Counted from the stretch's first letter, positions 49,268-58,972 are shown. The stretch: 64,000 bases of DNA from Streptomyces sp. 150FB (GCF_000818195.1 NZ_JTHL01000001.1:3278396-3342395); one strand, 5' to 3'. The notes: generated from the letters alone by a model not told the origin. Numbers and translations are program-made.

Positions 49268-49360
49268 ACATGGGTGCGAACACCGATGAGCGTATACACC
49301 GACACGGACACCCGGCCCCGGGTTGTGCCGAACCGTTGTGGACCTGATCACATCCGTCGA

Positions 49361-51565
49361 TCACATCGGAACGGTGCCGTCCGTCAGCCCGTCGTACAGC
49401 CCTTGGACCAACTGCTCGCCCTGCCGCCCCGCGAGACGCAGCGCCCCCTCGAACGCGGCGAGCCCGTGGAAGAGTTCACCGTACCTTCGCTGGTCTTCGA
49501 GCGGGATCCTGGGGAGCTGCAAACGGCGTACGTCGAGGCGCGTCGCCGTGGACGCGTAGCTGCTGGCCTGGCGGTTGTTGGCGGTGCCGCGCAGGAATCC
49601 GGTGAGGAACCACGGGTCGAGCACGGCCGGATCGGGACGCAGAAGCTGGAGGTTACGGCCGAGGGCGGCGCCGGCCGTGGTCTCGTCGACGACGCGGACG
49701 GCTGAGCCGCCGCCGAGTACGGGGACGATCACGTCGCCGGTCCGGACCACGACGGGCTCCTCGGCCTGACCCGAACTGTGGCCGTGGCTGTGGCCGTCGG
49801 GGAGGGTGCCTGAGGGAGGGCCACCCGTGAAGACGTCGTGCTCGGTGAGGACGCCGCCGGAGGCACCGCCGTGGGCCGTTCCCGAACCGCCGGCGTGCAG
49901 TTCCAGGGCTCCGGCGCGGACGAGTTCACCGACGGTGGTGAGCCTGCGTGCGGCGATCGTCGCGCCCTCGGATCCCCCGGATCCCCGGGATGCCGCGAGG
50001 CCCTCGACGCCCTTGATGCCCGCGACGCCCGGGACGCCCGCGATGCCCTCAAGTCCGTTGACGGCCGGCGTGAGTTCGACCGTGCGGCGCAGCGTCTCGG
50101 TCAAGCTCTCGCGTACGCGGCCCAGTTCGGCCACGCCTCCCTCGGCGGCCGGTGGCGGCAGGTGCCGGGCCGGGGCCAGGTCCACGTCGTCGTCCAGGAG
50201 GTCGATGACGGGGACGGCGCGGCTGACGCCGGGGCGTTCCTCGGCCGTACCGTGCCGGTCGAAGGGCCCCCAGGCGTCGAGGACCGTGCTGTGCACGGCC
50301 TCCCAGTCGAGGCCGTCGCGCCCGCCGCCCTGGGAGAGTTCGGCGGTGTCGACGAGCAGCAGCTCGGGCGAGAGCCGGGTTCCCGTACCCGCCCCCGCCG
50401 CGCCGCCCGCGCCGCCGCCGCCCGAACCCGCGTCCGGCTTGCGCAGGACCCAGAGGTGCAGCGGAACGCCGTACGGCGGCGCAGCCCCGGCGGGCAGGGC
50501 GATCACGGCGCGCAGCGCGCCCCGGCGCAGCAGATCCGCCCGTACACGACGGCCCGAGCGGCGGGAGGCGACGGCGGGCGGCATCAGCAGGACGGCGGTG
50601 CCGCCGGGGCGTAGCCGGGCCAACGCGTGCTGGACCCAGGCCAGTTCTGATTCGGTACGGGCGGGGAAGCCGTACTCCCAGCGCGGGTCGTACGCCAGCT
50701 CGTCATGGCCCCAGTTCCGCTCGTTGAACGGCGGGTGGCACAGCACGGCGTCGACAGCGAGCCGGGGGAACGCGTCGGCGCGCAGCGTGTCACCGGCGCG
50801 CACCCTGACCTCGGCGCCCGTGTGGAGGGCGAGCCGGAGCCCGGTGAGCGCGGCGAGTTCGGGCGAGGCGTCCTGCGCGTACAGCGCCCCGGCCCTCGGG
50901 ACCGCGCGCAGCAGGGTGCCGGCGCCGGAGGCCGGGTCGAGGACGGTGACATCCCCGGCGGAGGCGTCGGCGACGGCGGCCATCAGCGTGGCGGCCTCGG
51001 GCGGAGTGAGCGTGTACTGCCGGGGGTTGGCGTCGAGATACCGGCCGAGCAGGAACTCGAAGGCCTGCCCAGCGCCCAGTTCGGCGGCCAGCTCGGCGAC
51101 GCCGCGCAGCAGCGCGACGGAGGGCAGCAACTCCTCGGCGCCGGGCGGGTGAACAGCCCTCTCCGGCTCCGCGCCGAACCGGGCGGTCAGTACGTCGCCG
51201 ACGGCGGAGGGGAGGAGCTGGGCGAGGCGTTCGTCCGTCGCCGCCGCCAACTCCAGCCAGTGCCTGTGCCGTTCGCGTACGAGGAGCAGCACGCAGCCCG
51301 CCCGCGCGAGGGCGGTGGCGGAGCCCGCCGGATCGCCGAGGACCTGTTGCCAGACGCGCTCGCGCAGCGGCACCTCGGCGAGCTTCCCCTGATCGCGCAG
51401 CCACAGCTCGACCTCGCCGAGCGCGAAGGACGGGCTGGCCTCCGTACCCCCGACGGGCTTGGGGAAATCGGCGTGCCGGCGCCGCCAGTTGCTGACCGCG
51501 GCGCGTCCCACGCCCGCGAGTCTGGCGATTCCGGCAGCCGTCACCTCTGGCATGTTCTCGGGCAC
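49361..51565 (-). CDS. stand-alone N6-type DNA methylase with HTH and specificity-like domain
   Basis: 734 residues. The N-terminal HTH reads ARLAGVGRAAVSNWRRRHAD. The methylase core has motif I VTVLDPASGAGTLLRAVP and motif IV CHPPFNERNWG, where type I methylases have N/D-P-P-F/Y; histidine in the first place is unusual. The C-terminal 200 residues resemble a type I specificity half (VRTGDVIVPVLGGGSAVRVV, NRQASSYASTATRLDVRRLQLPR landmarks). A collagen-like Gly stretch lies near 520-540. No restriction or separate S subunit is nearby. Could be a regulator or inactive methylase. GTG 51565 has GGGAGG nine bases upstream; ATG 51553 is possible. Confidence 0.8.
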   Translation of the reverse strand: MPENMPEVTAAGIARLAGVGRAAVSNWRRRHADFPKPVGGTEASPSFALGEVELWLRDQGKLAEVPLRERVWQQVLGDPAGSATALARAGCVLLLVRERHRHWLELAAATDERLAQLLPSAVGDVLTARFGAEPERAVHPPGAEELLPSVALLRGVAELAAELGAGQAFEFLLGRYLDANPRQYTLTPPEAATLMAAVADASAGDVTVLDPASGAGTLLRAVPRAGALYAQDASPELAALTGLRLALHTGAEVRVRAGDTLRADAFPRLAVDAVLCHPPFNERNWGHDELAYDPRWEYGFPARTESELAWVQHALARLRPGGTAVLLMPPAVASRRSGRRVRADLLRRGALRAVIALPAGAAPPYGVPLHLWVLRKPDAGSGGGGAGGAAGAGTGTRLSPELLLVDTAELSQGGGRDGLDWEAVHSTVLDAWGPFDRHGTAEERPGVSRAVPVIDLLDDDVDLAPARHLPPPAAEGGVAELGRVRESLTETLRRTVELTPAVNGLEGIAGVPGVAGIKGVEGLAASRGSGGSEGATIAARRLTTVGELVRAGALELHAGGSGTAHGGASGGVLTEHDVFTGGPPSGTLPDGHSHGHSSGQAEEPVVVRTGDVIVPVLGGGSAVRVVDETTAGAALGRNLQLLRPDPAVLDPWFLTGFLRGTANNRQASSYASTATRLDVRRLQLPRIPLEDQRRYGELFHGLAAFEGALRLAGRQGEQLVQGLYDGLTDGTVPM

Positions 51566-51803
51566 CGTCGACTGCCTCCCTCACTGCACGACCACCGCAC
51601 GACCGGCCAACGACTGCGCTTGCCGCACCGGCCCACCGTCACCCTGCGGCCACCCTGCGGCCACTGAAAATTGGCCCCGCCGTCGCCCTGCCGTCACCAC
51701 GTCGGCTTCCGCGCCGCCGCGCTGCCGAGCATACAGACGCATGCAGACGCCATCGGTTCACAGATGTTCACACAAGGATTGAGGTCGTCCAATCATATTG
51801 CTG

Positions 51804-51832
51804 TTGACTCGGTTCACAGGCTCTGCTGTTAT
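51804..51832 (+). promoter_or_regulatory. sigma-70 type promoter of the DUF4190 gene
   Basis: TTGACT (51804-51809), 17 bases, TGTTAT (51827-51832), in an AT-rich block 56 bases before the ATG. One of the best consensus matches in the window. Confidence 0.65.
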
Positions 51833-51887
51833 GAACACATCACCGCACGGGGCGCTCTCGAAGTCCCGTCGAAGGGGGGACCCAACC

Positions 51888-52670
51888 ATGTCTCAGCACA
51901 CGCAACCGCCGCAGTACCCGCAGAGCCCGGACCAGTTCCCGGCGCCCGACATGCCGGGAGCCCCCGTACGGCAGGCCCGCAACGGCCTGGGCGTCGCTTC
52001 CCTCATCCTCGGGATCATCGGTGCCCTTTCGGGCATCGTTCCGTTCCTCTTCTGGCTGGCCGGCACACTCGGTCTGCTCGCCCTGATCCTCGGCCTGGTG
52101 GGCCGGAGCCGTGCGAAGCGCGGGGACGCGACCAACAAGGGCGTGGCCGTCACCGGGGCGATCCTCGGCGTTCTCGGCCTGATCCTCTCGGTGGTCGGCG
52201 TCATCCTCACGTTCATGTTCGTGGGCGATGTGGTGAAGGACGTCGCCAAGTCCTCGACGCCGAAGCAGGGCCCCGTCGGCAAGCCGCTCGCCGCCGGGGA
52301 CACCGCCGTCTACGACGACGGCCTGAGCGTCACGGTCTCCGCGCCGAAGAAGTACTCCCCCAGCGACACGGCCGTCGGCCACACCGCGGGCAACGTCGCG
52401 TACCAGGTCACGGTCACCCTGGAGAACACCGGCAAGAAGAAGGCCGACACCACGCTCTTCACCACCGACGCACGGGCCGGAGCGAAGGGGACCAAGGCGG
52501 AAGAGATCATCGACGGCAAGGTCGGCGGGAGCCCGAGCGGGCATATCCTGCCCGGCAAGACGGTGACGGTCACGCTCGCCTACGACACCCCGCCGGCGTC
52601 CAAGACGCTCGACGTGTCGGTGAGCCCCGACATCCTGCACGACGAGATCGAATGGGATCTCAAGCTCTGA
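51888..52670 (+). CDS. DUF4190 membrane protein with DUF4352-like exported domain
   Basis: 260 residues. ATG 51888 follows AAGGGGGGA. A Pro/Gln-rich cytosolic start (PPQYPQSPDQFPAPD) leads to two paired hydrophobic segments (GLGVASLILGIIGALSGIVP and VAVTGAILGVLGLILSVVGV) separated by a basic loop (GRSRAKRGDATNKG), the DUF4190 pattern. The C-terminal 150 residues form an immunoglobulin-like DUF4352 domain (LSVTVSAPKKYSPSD, YQVTVTLENTGKK) outside the cell. Function unknown; probable envelope protein. Confidence 0.85.
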   Translation: MSQHTQPPQYPQSPDQFPAPDMPGAPVRQARNGLGVASLILGIIGALSGIVPFLFWLAGTLGLLALILGLVGRSRAKRGDATNKGVAVTGAILGVLGLILSVVGVILTFMFVGDVVKDVAKSSTPKQGPVGKPLAAGDTAVYDDGLSVTVSAPKKYSPSDTAVGHTAGNVAYQVTVTLENTGKKKADTTLFTTDARAGAKGTKAEEIIDGKVGGSPSGHILPGKTVTVTLAYDTPPASKTLDVSVSPDILHDEIEWDLKL

Positions 52671-52724
52671 TCTCACACCGGCCGGCGGCCTCCTGTCCCC
52701 CCGCCCCCGCCGCCGTCCGCACCA

Positions 52725-52755
52725 CGGAAGCCGCCCGTCAGGGGGCGGCTTTCCG
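52725..52755. terminator. terminator between convergent genes
   Basis: CGGAAGCCGCCC (52725-52736) pairs with GGGCGGCTTTCCG (52743-52755), a stem of about twelve base pairs with a short loop. It follows the DUF4190 gene by 55 bases and lies beyond the HNH gene stop, serving both. Confidence 0.8.
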
Positions 52756-52770
52756 CGTTCGCCCTGTCCC

Positions 52771-52806
52771 CTTCCTCAGCTTCCTCAGCTTCCTCAGCTT
52801 CCTCAG
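52771..52806. repeat. 9-base perfect repeat at the HNH gene stop
   Basis: Four perfect copies of CTTCCTCAG, running into the last codons of the HNH gene (stop at 52803-52805). It could lengthen or shorten the protein's end by changes in copy number. Confidence 0.85.
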
Positions 52807-53624
52807 CCGCCGCAGAGGCTGAGCATCATCTTCTTGTCCGGCGCCGTCACCGGCAGTCCGTACTTCAGCGAGACCTGCGCGAACCGCACCGCGTACGAGC
52901 AGCGGATCTGCTTGTTCGGCGGCAGCCAGGACGCCGGGCCCGAGTCGCTCTTGGAGCCGTTGGTCGAGCCGTCGACGGGCAGCAGGTTCAGCGGGTCGTT
53001 GGCGATCTGCTCGCGCTTCGACTCGTTCCAGTGCGCCGCGCCCATCTGCCAGTCGTACGACAGCGGCATCACATGGTCGATCTGCACGGCCGTGGCCTTG
53101 GCCTTCTTCCACTCGATCGTCTTGGCCGTGTACGGGTCGTGCAGGGTCATCGAGGCGAGTACGCAGTCGGACCCCGAGCGGAACGTCACGCTCTGCCCGT
53201 CCCTCTTCAGCACGTCGTTCCGCGTGTCGCAGCCGTTCCTGGCCAGCGGCACCTTGTCTATGCCGTCCTTCCAGGCGTAGCCGAACTTGTCGCGCTCGTA
53301 ACCCGTCTTGGGGCCGCGCCCCGCCGTCCGCACCTTGTCGATGATCCGGCGCCCGGCCTGCTGGTCGGCGGCCGAGGTGAGGGGCGCGAGGCCCCGCTTC
53401 GTACCGTCCGGGTTGTCCAGCGGGCTGACACCGTACGTACCGCTCGGCGCGTCCGCGTCCGCGCCCGCGCCCGTGTCTGTGTCCGCGCCGGACGTCCCCG
53501 ACGCCCCGGGCGCGCCGGACAGGCCGCCGGGCTCCGCCTTGCAGCCGGCCAGCAGGCATACGGAGAGCGCGAGCGCCCCGCCGCCCAGCAACGTACGCGT
53601 GAACCGATCCCCAAGTCCGTGCAC
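52803..53624 (-). CDS. secreted HNH-family nuclease lipoprotein (DUF1524-like)
   Basis: 273 residues. The signal peptide has a lipobox (LSVCLLAGCKAE), so the protein is tethered outside. A low-complexity acidic/Gly segment precedes the nuclease domain with the His-containing beta-beta-alpha-metal core (QIDHVMPLSYDWQMGA), then NDPLNLLPVDGSTNGSKSD and a Cys pair (RCSYAVRFAQ and the end SLCGG). It resembles the GmrSD/DUF1524 secreted nucleases widely found in Streptomyces. Likely role is nucleic-acid scavenging or extracellular DNA degradation. Confidence 0.88.
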   Translation of the reverse strand: MHGLGDRFTRTLLGGGALALSVCLLAGCKAEPGGLSGAPGASGTSGADTDTGAGADADAPSGTYGVSPLDNPDGTKRGLAPLTSAADQQAGRRIIDKVRTAGRGPKTGYERDKFGYAWKDGIDKVPLARNGCDTRNDVLKRDGQSVTFRSGSDCVLASMTLHDPYTAKTIEWKKAKATAVQIDHVMPLSYDWQMGAAHWNESKREQIANDPLNLLPVDGSTNGSKSDSGPASWLPPNKQIRCSYAVRFAQVSLKYGLPVTAPDKKMMLSLCGG

Positions 53625-53725
53625 TTACCCGCCCCATGTCCCGCGCCACGTACCGCGCGTCTCCTGTGTCATGTCCCGGTCCTGGCCGGGCCCGACTACA
53701 AGATGTATGCCCCGTGGCGCGCGGC

Positions 53726-54982
53726 TCAGCGCCCGGGGTCGGCGCTCAGCCGCGAAAACACCCCGCCCAGGCCCTTCTTGAGCCATCGCGAGAGGGGCCG
53801 CTCGACCAGCCGGTGGATGAACCAGCTCAACAGCAGGGACGCCGCGATCAGTCCGACGACCAGCAGACGGGCGTCCACCCGGTCGTGCAGGTAGTGGATC
53901 GCGGTGACGCCGACGGCGTAGTGCACCAGATAGAACGGATACGTCAGTGAGCCGGCGACCGTCAGCCACTTCCACTGGATCCGGTCCGTCAGACCCAGCG
54001 CGATCGCCACCATCACGAGCAGGAACGCCGTGTAGAGGACCACCGAGCCGGTCCAGGTCGAAACCTGCTCAGTGGTGACCCGCGTCAGCACGTCGTGCTG
54101 CGACATCACCAGGGACAGCCCCAAGACGCACCAGAGCAGCAGGTCCTGGCCGAAGCGGTGCATCAGGTAGAGGGAGAGACCGGCGATGAAGAACCACGCG
54201 GAGTCGGGGTTGACGACCGTCACCAGCAGCGGGATGCCCGACTTCGCGGCGAACGCCGCAGCCGCGCCCCAGACACAGCAGAAGACGACGACCTTGCGGT
54301 AGGTCAGACCGGTGGCCACCACGATCAGGAAGATCAGGTAGAAGCGCAGTTCGGACCAGAGCGTCCAGTACACGCCGTCGACGTGCGGCGCCCCCAGGCC
54401 CGCCTGGAGCATGGAGAAGTTGAGGATCACCTGGGTGGGCTTCAGCGGCCGGAAGACCGCGGGCAGGAGCGTCAGGACGAGGGTCGTGAACAGTACGCCG
54501 AACCAGTACGCCGGGTAGAGCCGGATCACCCGGGACACGAAGAAGTCCCTGGGCCGCCTCCCCCAGGAGGACATGCAGATGACGAAGCCGCTGATGACGA
54601 AGAAGAACTCGACGCCGAGCCAGCCGTAGGTGGCGGCCTGGAAGACGTTCGGGAAGATGTCCGAGACGGAACGTCCCCAGATGACGTTGCCCGGCTGGTC
54701 GACGCGCGCCGTGCCCGCGTAGTGGTGGAGCGCCACCATCAGGGCGGCCACGAGGCGCAGCCCGTCGATGACGTACAGCCTGCTTCTCTTGCGGGTCCTG
54801 TCGCCGCCCGCACCGGTGGTGGCCGTCGTCGGCGTCCTCGGGTCTTGCGTCCTCGGGTCTTGCGTCCTCGGGCCCGGTATCGCGGCCGATATCCGGCCTT
54901 CCGGTGCGGCGCGCTGCTTCCAGCTCGGGATCCTCAGGGGGACAGTCGTCTCGGACTGCTCCCCGCTCAACGTCTGATCCAT
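53726..54982 (-). CDS. acyltransferase 3 family membrane protein (second copy)
   Basis: 418 residues with the same layout as the gene at 41478: RLYVIDGLRLVAALMVALHHY with catalytic His, EFFFVISGFVICMSSWGR, RVIRLYPAYW, and TYPFYLVHYAVG. ATG 54982 is chosen because the upstream frame lacks coding character and it starts DQTLSGEQ. The N-terminal cytosolic part contains PRTQD repeats from a 15-bp tandem repeat. Shared segments such as FVICMSSWGR and VVVFCC-type helices show the two are paralogues. Acceptor unknown. Confidence 0.9.
   Translation of the reverse strand: MDQTLSGEQSETTVPLRIPSWKQRAAPEGRISAAIPGPRTQDPRTQDPRTPTTATTGAGGDRTRKRSRLYVIDGLRLVAALMVALHHYAGTARVDQPGNVIWGRSVSDIFPNVFQAATYGWLGVEFFFVISGFVICMSSWGRRPRDFFVSRVIRLYPAYWFGVLFTTLVLTLLPAVFRPLKPTQVILNFSMLQAGLGAPHVDGVYWTLWSELRFYLIFLIVVATGLTYRKVVVFCCVWGAAAAFAAKSGIPLLVTVVNPDSAWFFIAGLSLYLMHRFGQDLLLWCVLGLSLVMSQHDVLTRVTTEQVSTWTGSVVLYTAFLLVMVAIALGLTDRIQWKWLTVAGSLTYPFYLVHYAVGVTAIHYLHDRVDARLLVVGLIAASLLLSWFIHRLVERPLSRWLKKGLGGVFSRLSADPGR
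54834..54873. repeat. 15-bp tandem repeat coding for RTQDP units
   Basis: GTCCTCGGGTCTTGC at 54834 and 54849 with a partial third copy at 54864. In the acyltransferase frame it gives PRTQD repeats in a cytosolic N-terminal segment. Confidence 0.8.
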
Positions 54983-55420
54983 GTGGTGTCGTCTCGCCCA
55001 TCTGGCCCTGGAGCCTCTGTCCGGGACCGCCGGCGGCGCCGGCGAGCGACAGCCGTCATGGATCGGCGTCAGCCACCGGCGGTCAGCAGTCAGCAAAGGG
55101 CACGCGAGGCCGCCCGGCCCGCCTCTGTCGAGTGGCCGGGCACAGACCTCGAAGCCGCCCCCCAGGCGGTTGAACCGCTGCTCCACTCAAGGGGGTCGGA
55201 GCAAACCCAAGATGTCCGGAAAGCGACAGGATGGGACCACATCACGCACATACATACGTTCACCTGCGGTTATGCGTTTGACCCAGTTTTTGCTGGATCA
55301 TGGTGAACACGTCACGGACATGACACGCACGCACGAGGACCGCCGCAGGGGCCCGGCGGCTCCGCGACGGCCCCCCTCGGCGGCCTTGGCGATCCCGGCA
55401 GCCCTGGCGATCGCGATTCG
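54983..55420. other. gap upstream of the second acyltransferase
   Basis: 438 bases between the mfd stop and the acyltransferase start, both minus strand. A lower-GC block near 55225-55320 (around the minus-strand run AACGTATGTATGTGCGTGAT) probably holds the acyltransferase promoter. I see no gene and no clear terminator for mfd. Confidence 0.35.
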
Positions 55421-58400
55421 TCAGGAGCCGAGGATCGTGGTGAGGAACTCCCCCGTCCACGACAGCAGTTCACGCCCGACCACCGGCTTGCCGCCGATCT
55501 TGCCCGCCGTCGGACGCGGTACGAGGATCTGGTGCGCGGCCGGCTTGATGACCGTACGCGGATGCAGCCGCGTCAGCCGCAGCTCCTGCGACTCGCGCAA
55601 CTCCACCGGCGCGAAGCGGATGTTCGCGCCCTGGAGCACGATCTCGCCGACACCGCACGCGCGCGCCAGCATCCGCAGGCCCGCCACCAGCAGCAGGTTC
55701 TCCACCGGCTCCGGCAGCTTGCCGTACCGGTCGACCAGCTCCTCCCGTACGGCCCTGATGTCGTCCTCCGTGTTGGCGGAGGCGATGGAGCGGTACGCCT
55801 GGAGGCGCAGCCGCTCGCCCGGCGCGTAGTCGTGCGGGACGTGCGCGTCGACCGGCAGCTCGATCTTGACCTCCAGCGGCGCCACTTCCTCCACCCCGCC
55901 GTCGACGGCGGCGCGGTAGTCGGCGACGGCCTCGCCCACCATCCGTACGTACAGGTCGAATCCGACGCCCGCGATGTGCCCGGACTGCTCGCCGCCCAGC
56001 AGATTGCCGGCGCCCCGGATCTCCAGGTCCTTCATGGCGACGTACATGCCGGCGCCCATCTCCGTGTGCTGCGCGATCGTCGCGAGACGCTCGTGCGCGG
56101 TCTCGGTGAGCGGCTTCTCCGGCGGGTAGAGGAAGTACGCGTAGCCGCGGTCCCGGCCGCGGCCCACCCGGCCGCGGAGCTGGTGGAGCTGCGAGAGGCC
56201 GAAGTTGTCGCCGCGCTCCACGATCAGGGTGTTGGCGTTGGAGATGTCGATGCCGGACTCCACGATCGTCGTGGAGACGAGCACGTCGAACCTCTTCTCC
56301 CAGAAGTCCACCACGACCTGCTCCAGCGCGCTCTCGCCCATCTGGCCGTGCGCGGTGGCGATCCGGGCCTCAGGGACGATCTCGCGCAGCCGGGCCGCCG
56401 CGCGGTCGATCGACTCGACGCGGTTGTGGATGTAGAAGACCTGGCCCTCGCGCAGCAGTTCACGGCGGATGGCGGCGCCGATCTGCTTCTGCTCGTAAGG
56501 ACCGACGAAGGTCAGCACCGGGTGGCGCTCCTCCGGCGGGGTGGTGATCGTCGACATCTCGCGGATGCCGGTGACGGCCATTTCGAGCGTACGGGGGATG
56601 GGGGTCGCCGACATCGTCAGCACGTCGACGTTGGCGCGGAGCTTCTTGAGCTGCTCCTTGTGCTCGACGCCGAAGCGCTGCTCCTCGTCGACGATGACCA
56701 GCCCGAGGTCCTTGAACTTCGTCTCGGATGAGAACAGCCGGTGCGTGCCGATGACCAGGTCGACCGAGCCCTCGCGGAGCCCCTGGAGCGTCGCCTTCGC
56801 CTCGGCGTCCGACTGGAAGCGGGACAGCGACTTGACGACGACGGGGAACTGCGCGTATCGCTCCGAGAACGTACCGAAGTGCTGCTGCACCAGCAGCGTC
56901 GTCGGTACGAGGACCGCGACCTGCTTCCCGTCCTGGACGGCCTTGAAGGCGGCCCGTACGGCGATCTCCGTCTTGCCGTAACCGACGTCGCCGCAGACCA
57001 GCCGGTCCATCGGGACCGTCTTCTCCATGTCCTCCTTGACCTCGGCGATGGTGGAGAGCTGGTCGGGCGTCTCCACGTACGGGAAGGCGTCCTCCAGCTC
57101 GCGCTGCCAGGGCGTGTCGGGGCCGAAGGCGTGTCCTGGGGCCGCCATGCGCGCCGAGTAGAGCTTGATCAGGTCGGCGGCGATCTCCTTGACGGCCTTC
57201 TTGGCGCGCTGCTTGGTCTTCGTCCAGTCGGCGCCGCCGAGGCGGTGCAGGGTGGGGGCCTCGCCGCCGACGTACTTGGTGACCTGTTCGAGCTGGTCGG
57301 TGGGGATGTAGAGGCGGTCGCCGGGCTGGCCGCGCTTGGCGGGCGCGTACTCGACCAGCAGGTATTCGCGGGTCGCGCCCTGGACGGTGCGCTGCACCAT
57401 CTCGACGTACCGGCCGACGCCGTGCTGCTCGTGGACGATGTAGTCGCCCGCCTCCAGCGTGAGCGGGTCGATGCTCTTGCGGCGCTTGGTCGGCATCCGT
57501 ACGCCGTCCTTGCCCGCCGCCTTCTGGCCCGACAGGTCGGTCTCCGTCAGGACGGCGAGCTTCAGCGCCGGGTCGACGAAGCCGTAGTCGATCGAGCCGC
57601 GCGCCACATGCACGACGGACGGCGAGAGGTCGACGAGCCCCCGGCCGTCACCGGCCTCCGGGGTGTCGAGCCGGGCGGGGATGCCCTCGCCGCCGAGGAC
57701 CTCGACCGTACGGGCCGCGGTGCCCTGACCCTCGGTGACGAAGACGGTGCGCCAGCCGTCGGCGAGCCAGCCCTTGGTGTCGGCGAGTGCGCGGGCGGTG
57801 TCGCCGCGGTACGACTCGGGGGCGTGCATCCCCAGCGTGATCGTCTCCGGCGACAGCTCCTCGTCCACCGCGAACGGCGAGACGGACCACCACATCATGC
57901 CCAGCTCGCGGGCCCGCTCCCGTACGTCGGCGATGCCCCACAGGGAGGCGGCCCCGACGTCGATGGGCGCCTGGCCGCCCTCGGCGCTGGCGGCCCAGGA
58001 GGCCTGCAGGAACTCCTGGCTGGTGGCGACGAGGTCGGCGGCCCTGGTCCGTACCCGCTCGGGCTCGCAGACCAGCGCCATGGCGTTCTTGGGCAGCACG
58101 TCGAGCAGCAGCTCCATGTCGTCCACGAGGACGGGCGCGAGGGACTCCATGCCCTCGACGGCGATCCCCTCGGCGATCTTGTTGAGCAGTTCCCCCAGCT
58201 CGGGGTGTTCGACCGCGAGCGCGGCGGCCCGCTCCCGTACCTGGGGCGTGAGCAGCAGCTCCCGGCAGGGCGGGGCCCACAGGCCGTGCTCGGCGACTTC
58301 GAGCGAGCGCTGGTCGGCGATCTTGAAGTAACGGATCTCCTCGACGTCGTCACCCCAGAACTCCACCCGCAGGGGGTGCTCCTCGGTGGGCGGGAAGACG

Positions 58401-58972
58401 TCGAGGATCCCACCGCGTACGGCGAACTCGCCCCGCTTCTCGACCAGCTCCACGCGGGAGTACGCGGCGGCGGCGAGCGCCTCGGTGATCTCGTTCAGAT
58501 CCGCGCTCTGCCCACTGCGCAGCGCCACCGGCTCCAGGTCCCCGAGCCCCTTGACCTGCGGCTGGAGCACGGACCGTACGGGCGAAACGACCACGCTGAC
58601 CGGCCCGGCCGACGGATCGTCCATGGCGGGGTGCGCGAGCCGCCGCAGCACGGCGATCCGGCGGCCGACGGTGTCGGAGCGCGGCGAGAGCCGCTCGTGC
58701 GGCAGCGTCTCCCACGACGGGTACTCCACGACGGTGTCGGGATCGAGCAGCGTGCGCAGAGCCGCCGCGAGGTCCTCGGCCTCCCGCCCGGTAGCGGTCA
58801 CGGCCAGCACGGGCCGCCCGGCCTCCCGGGCGAGCGCGGCGACGGCGAAGGGCCGCGCGGCCGGCGGCCCGACGAGGTCGACATGCATACGGTGACCGTC
58901 GGCGGCGGCCTTCACCGCTTCGGCGAGTGCCGGGTCCTTGGTGACGGCGTCGAGCAGACCGTGCAGGCTCAT
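55421..58972 (-). CDS. mfd: transcription-repair coupling factor Mfd
   Basis: 1183 residues. It removes stalled RNA polymerase at lesions and recruits UvrA. The N-terminal UvrB-like part (TVVEYPSWETLPHERLSPRSD) is followed by the RNA polymerase-interacting domain (DYIVHEQHGVGRYVEM), then the RecG-like translocase with Walker A CGDVGYGKTEIAVRAAF, DEEQ box VIVDEEQRFGVEHKEQLK, TATPIPRTLEMA, and motif VI QLRGRVGRGRDRGYAYFLYP. The C-terminal TRCF domain is complete. ATG 58972 begins SLHGLLDAV, the family start. The upstream open frame is not coding. Confidence 0.97.
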   Translation of the reverse strand: MSLHGLLDAVTKDPALAEAVKAAADGHRMHVDLVGPPAARPFAVAALAREAGRPVLAVTATGREAEDLAAALRTLLDPDTVVEYPSWETLPHERLSPRSDTVGRRIAVLRRLAHPAMDDPSAGPVSVVVSPVRSVLQPQVKGLGDLEPVALRSGQSADLNEITEALAAAAYSRVELVEKRGEFAVRGGILDVFPPTEEHPLRVEFWGDDVEEIRYFKIADQRSLEVAEHGLWAPPCRELLLTPQVRERAAALAVEHPELGELLNKIAEGIAVEGMESLAPVLVDDMELLLDVLPKNAMALVCEPERVRTRAADLVATSQEFLQASWAASAEGGQAPIDVGAASLWGIADVRERARELGMMWWSVSPFAVDEELSPETITLGMHAPESYRGDTARALADTKGWLADGWRTVFVTEGQGTAARTVEVLGGEGIPARLDTPEAGDGRGLVDLSPSVVHVARGSIDYGFVDPALKLAVLTETDLSGQKAAGKDGVRMPTKRRKSIDPLTLEAGDYIVHEQHGVGRYVEMVQRTVQGATREYLLVEYAPAKRGQPGDRLYIPTDQLEQVTKYVGGEAPTLHRLGGADWTKTKQRAKKAVKEIAADLIKLYSARMAAPGHAFGPDTPWQRELEDAFPYVETPDQLSTIAEVKEDMEKTVPMDRLVCGDVGYGKTEIAVRAAFKAVQDGKQVAVLVPTTLLVQQHFGTFSERYAQFPVVVKSLSRFQSDAEAKATLQGLREGSVDLVIGTHRLFSSETKFKDLGLVIVDEEQRFGVEHKEQLKKLRANVDVLTMSATPIPRTLEMAVTGIREMSTITTPPEERHPVLTFVGPYEQKQIGAAIRRELLREGQVFYIHNRVESIDRAAARLREIVPEARIATAHGQMGESALEQVVVDFWEKRFDVLVSTTIVESGIDISNANTLIVERGDNFGLSQLHQLRGRVGRGRDRGYAYFLYPPEKPLTETAHERLATIAQHTEMGAGMYVAMKDLEIRGAGNLLGGEQSGHIAGVGFDLYVRMVGEAVADYRAAVDGGVEEVAPLEVKIELPVDAHVPHDYAPGERLRLQAYRSIASANTEDDIRAVREELVDRYGKLPEPVENLLLVAGLRMLARACGVGEIVLQGANIRFAPVELRESQELRLTRLHPRTVIKPAAHQILVPRPTAGKIGGKPVVGRELLSWTGEFLTTILGS

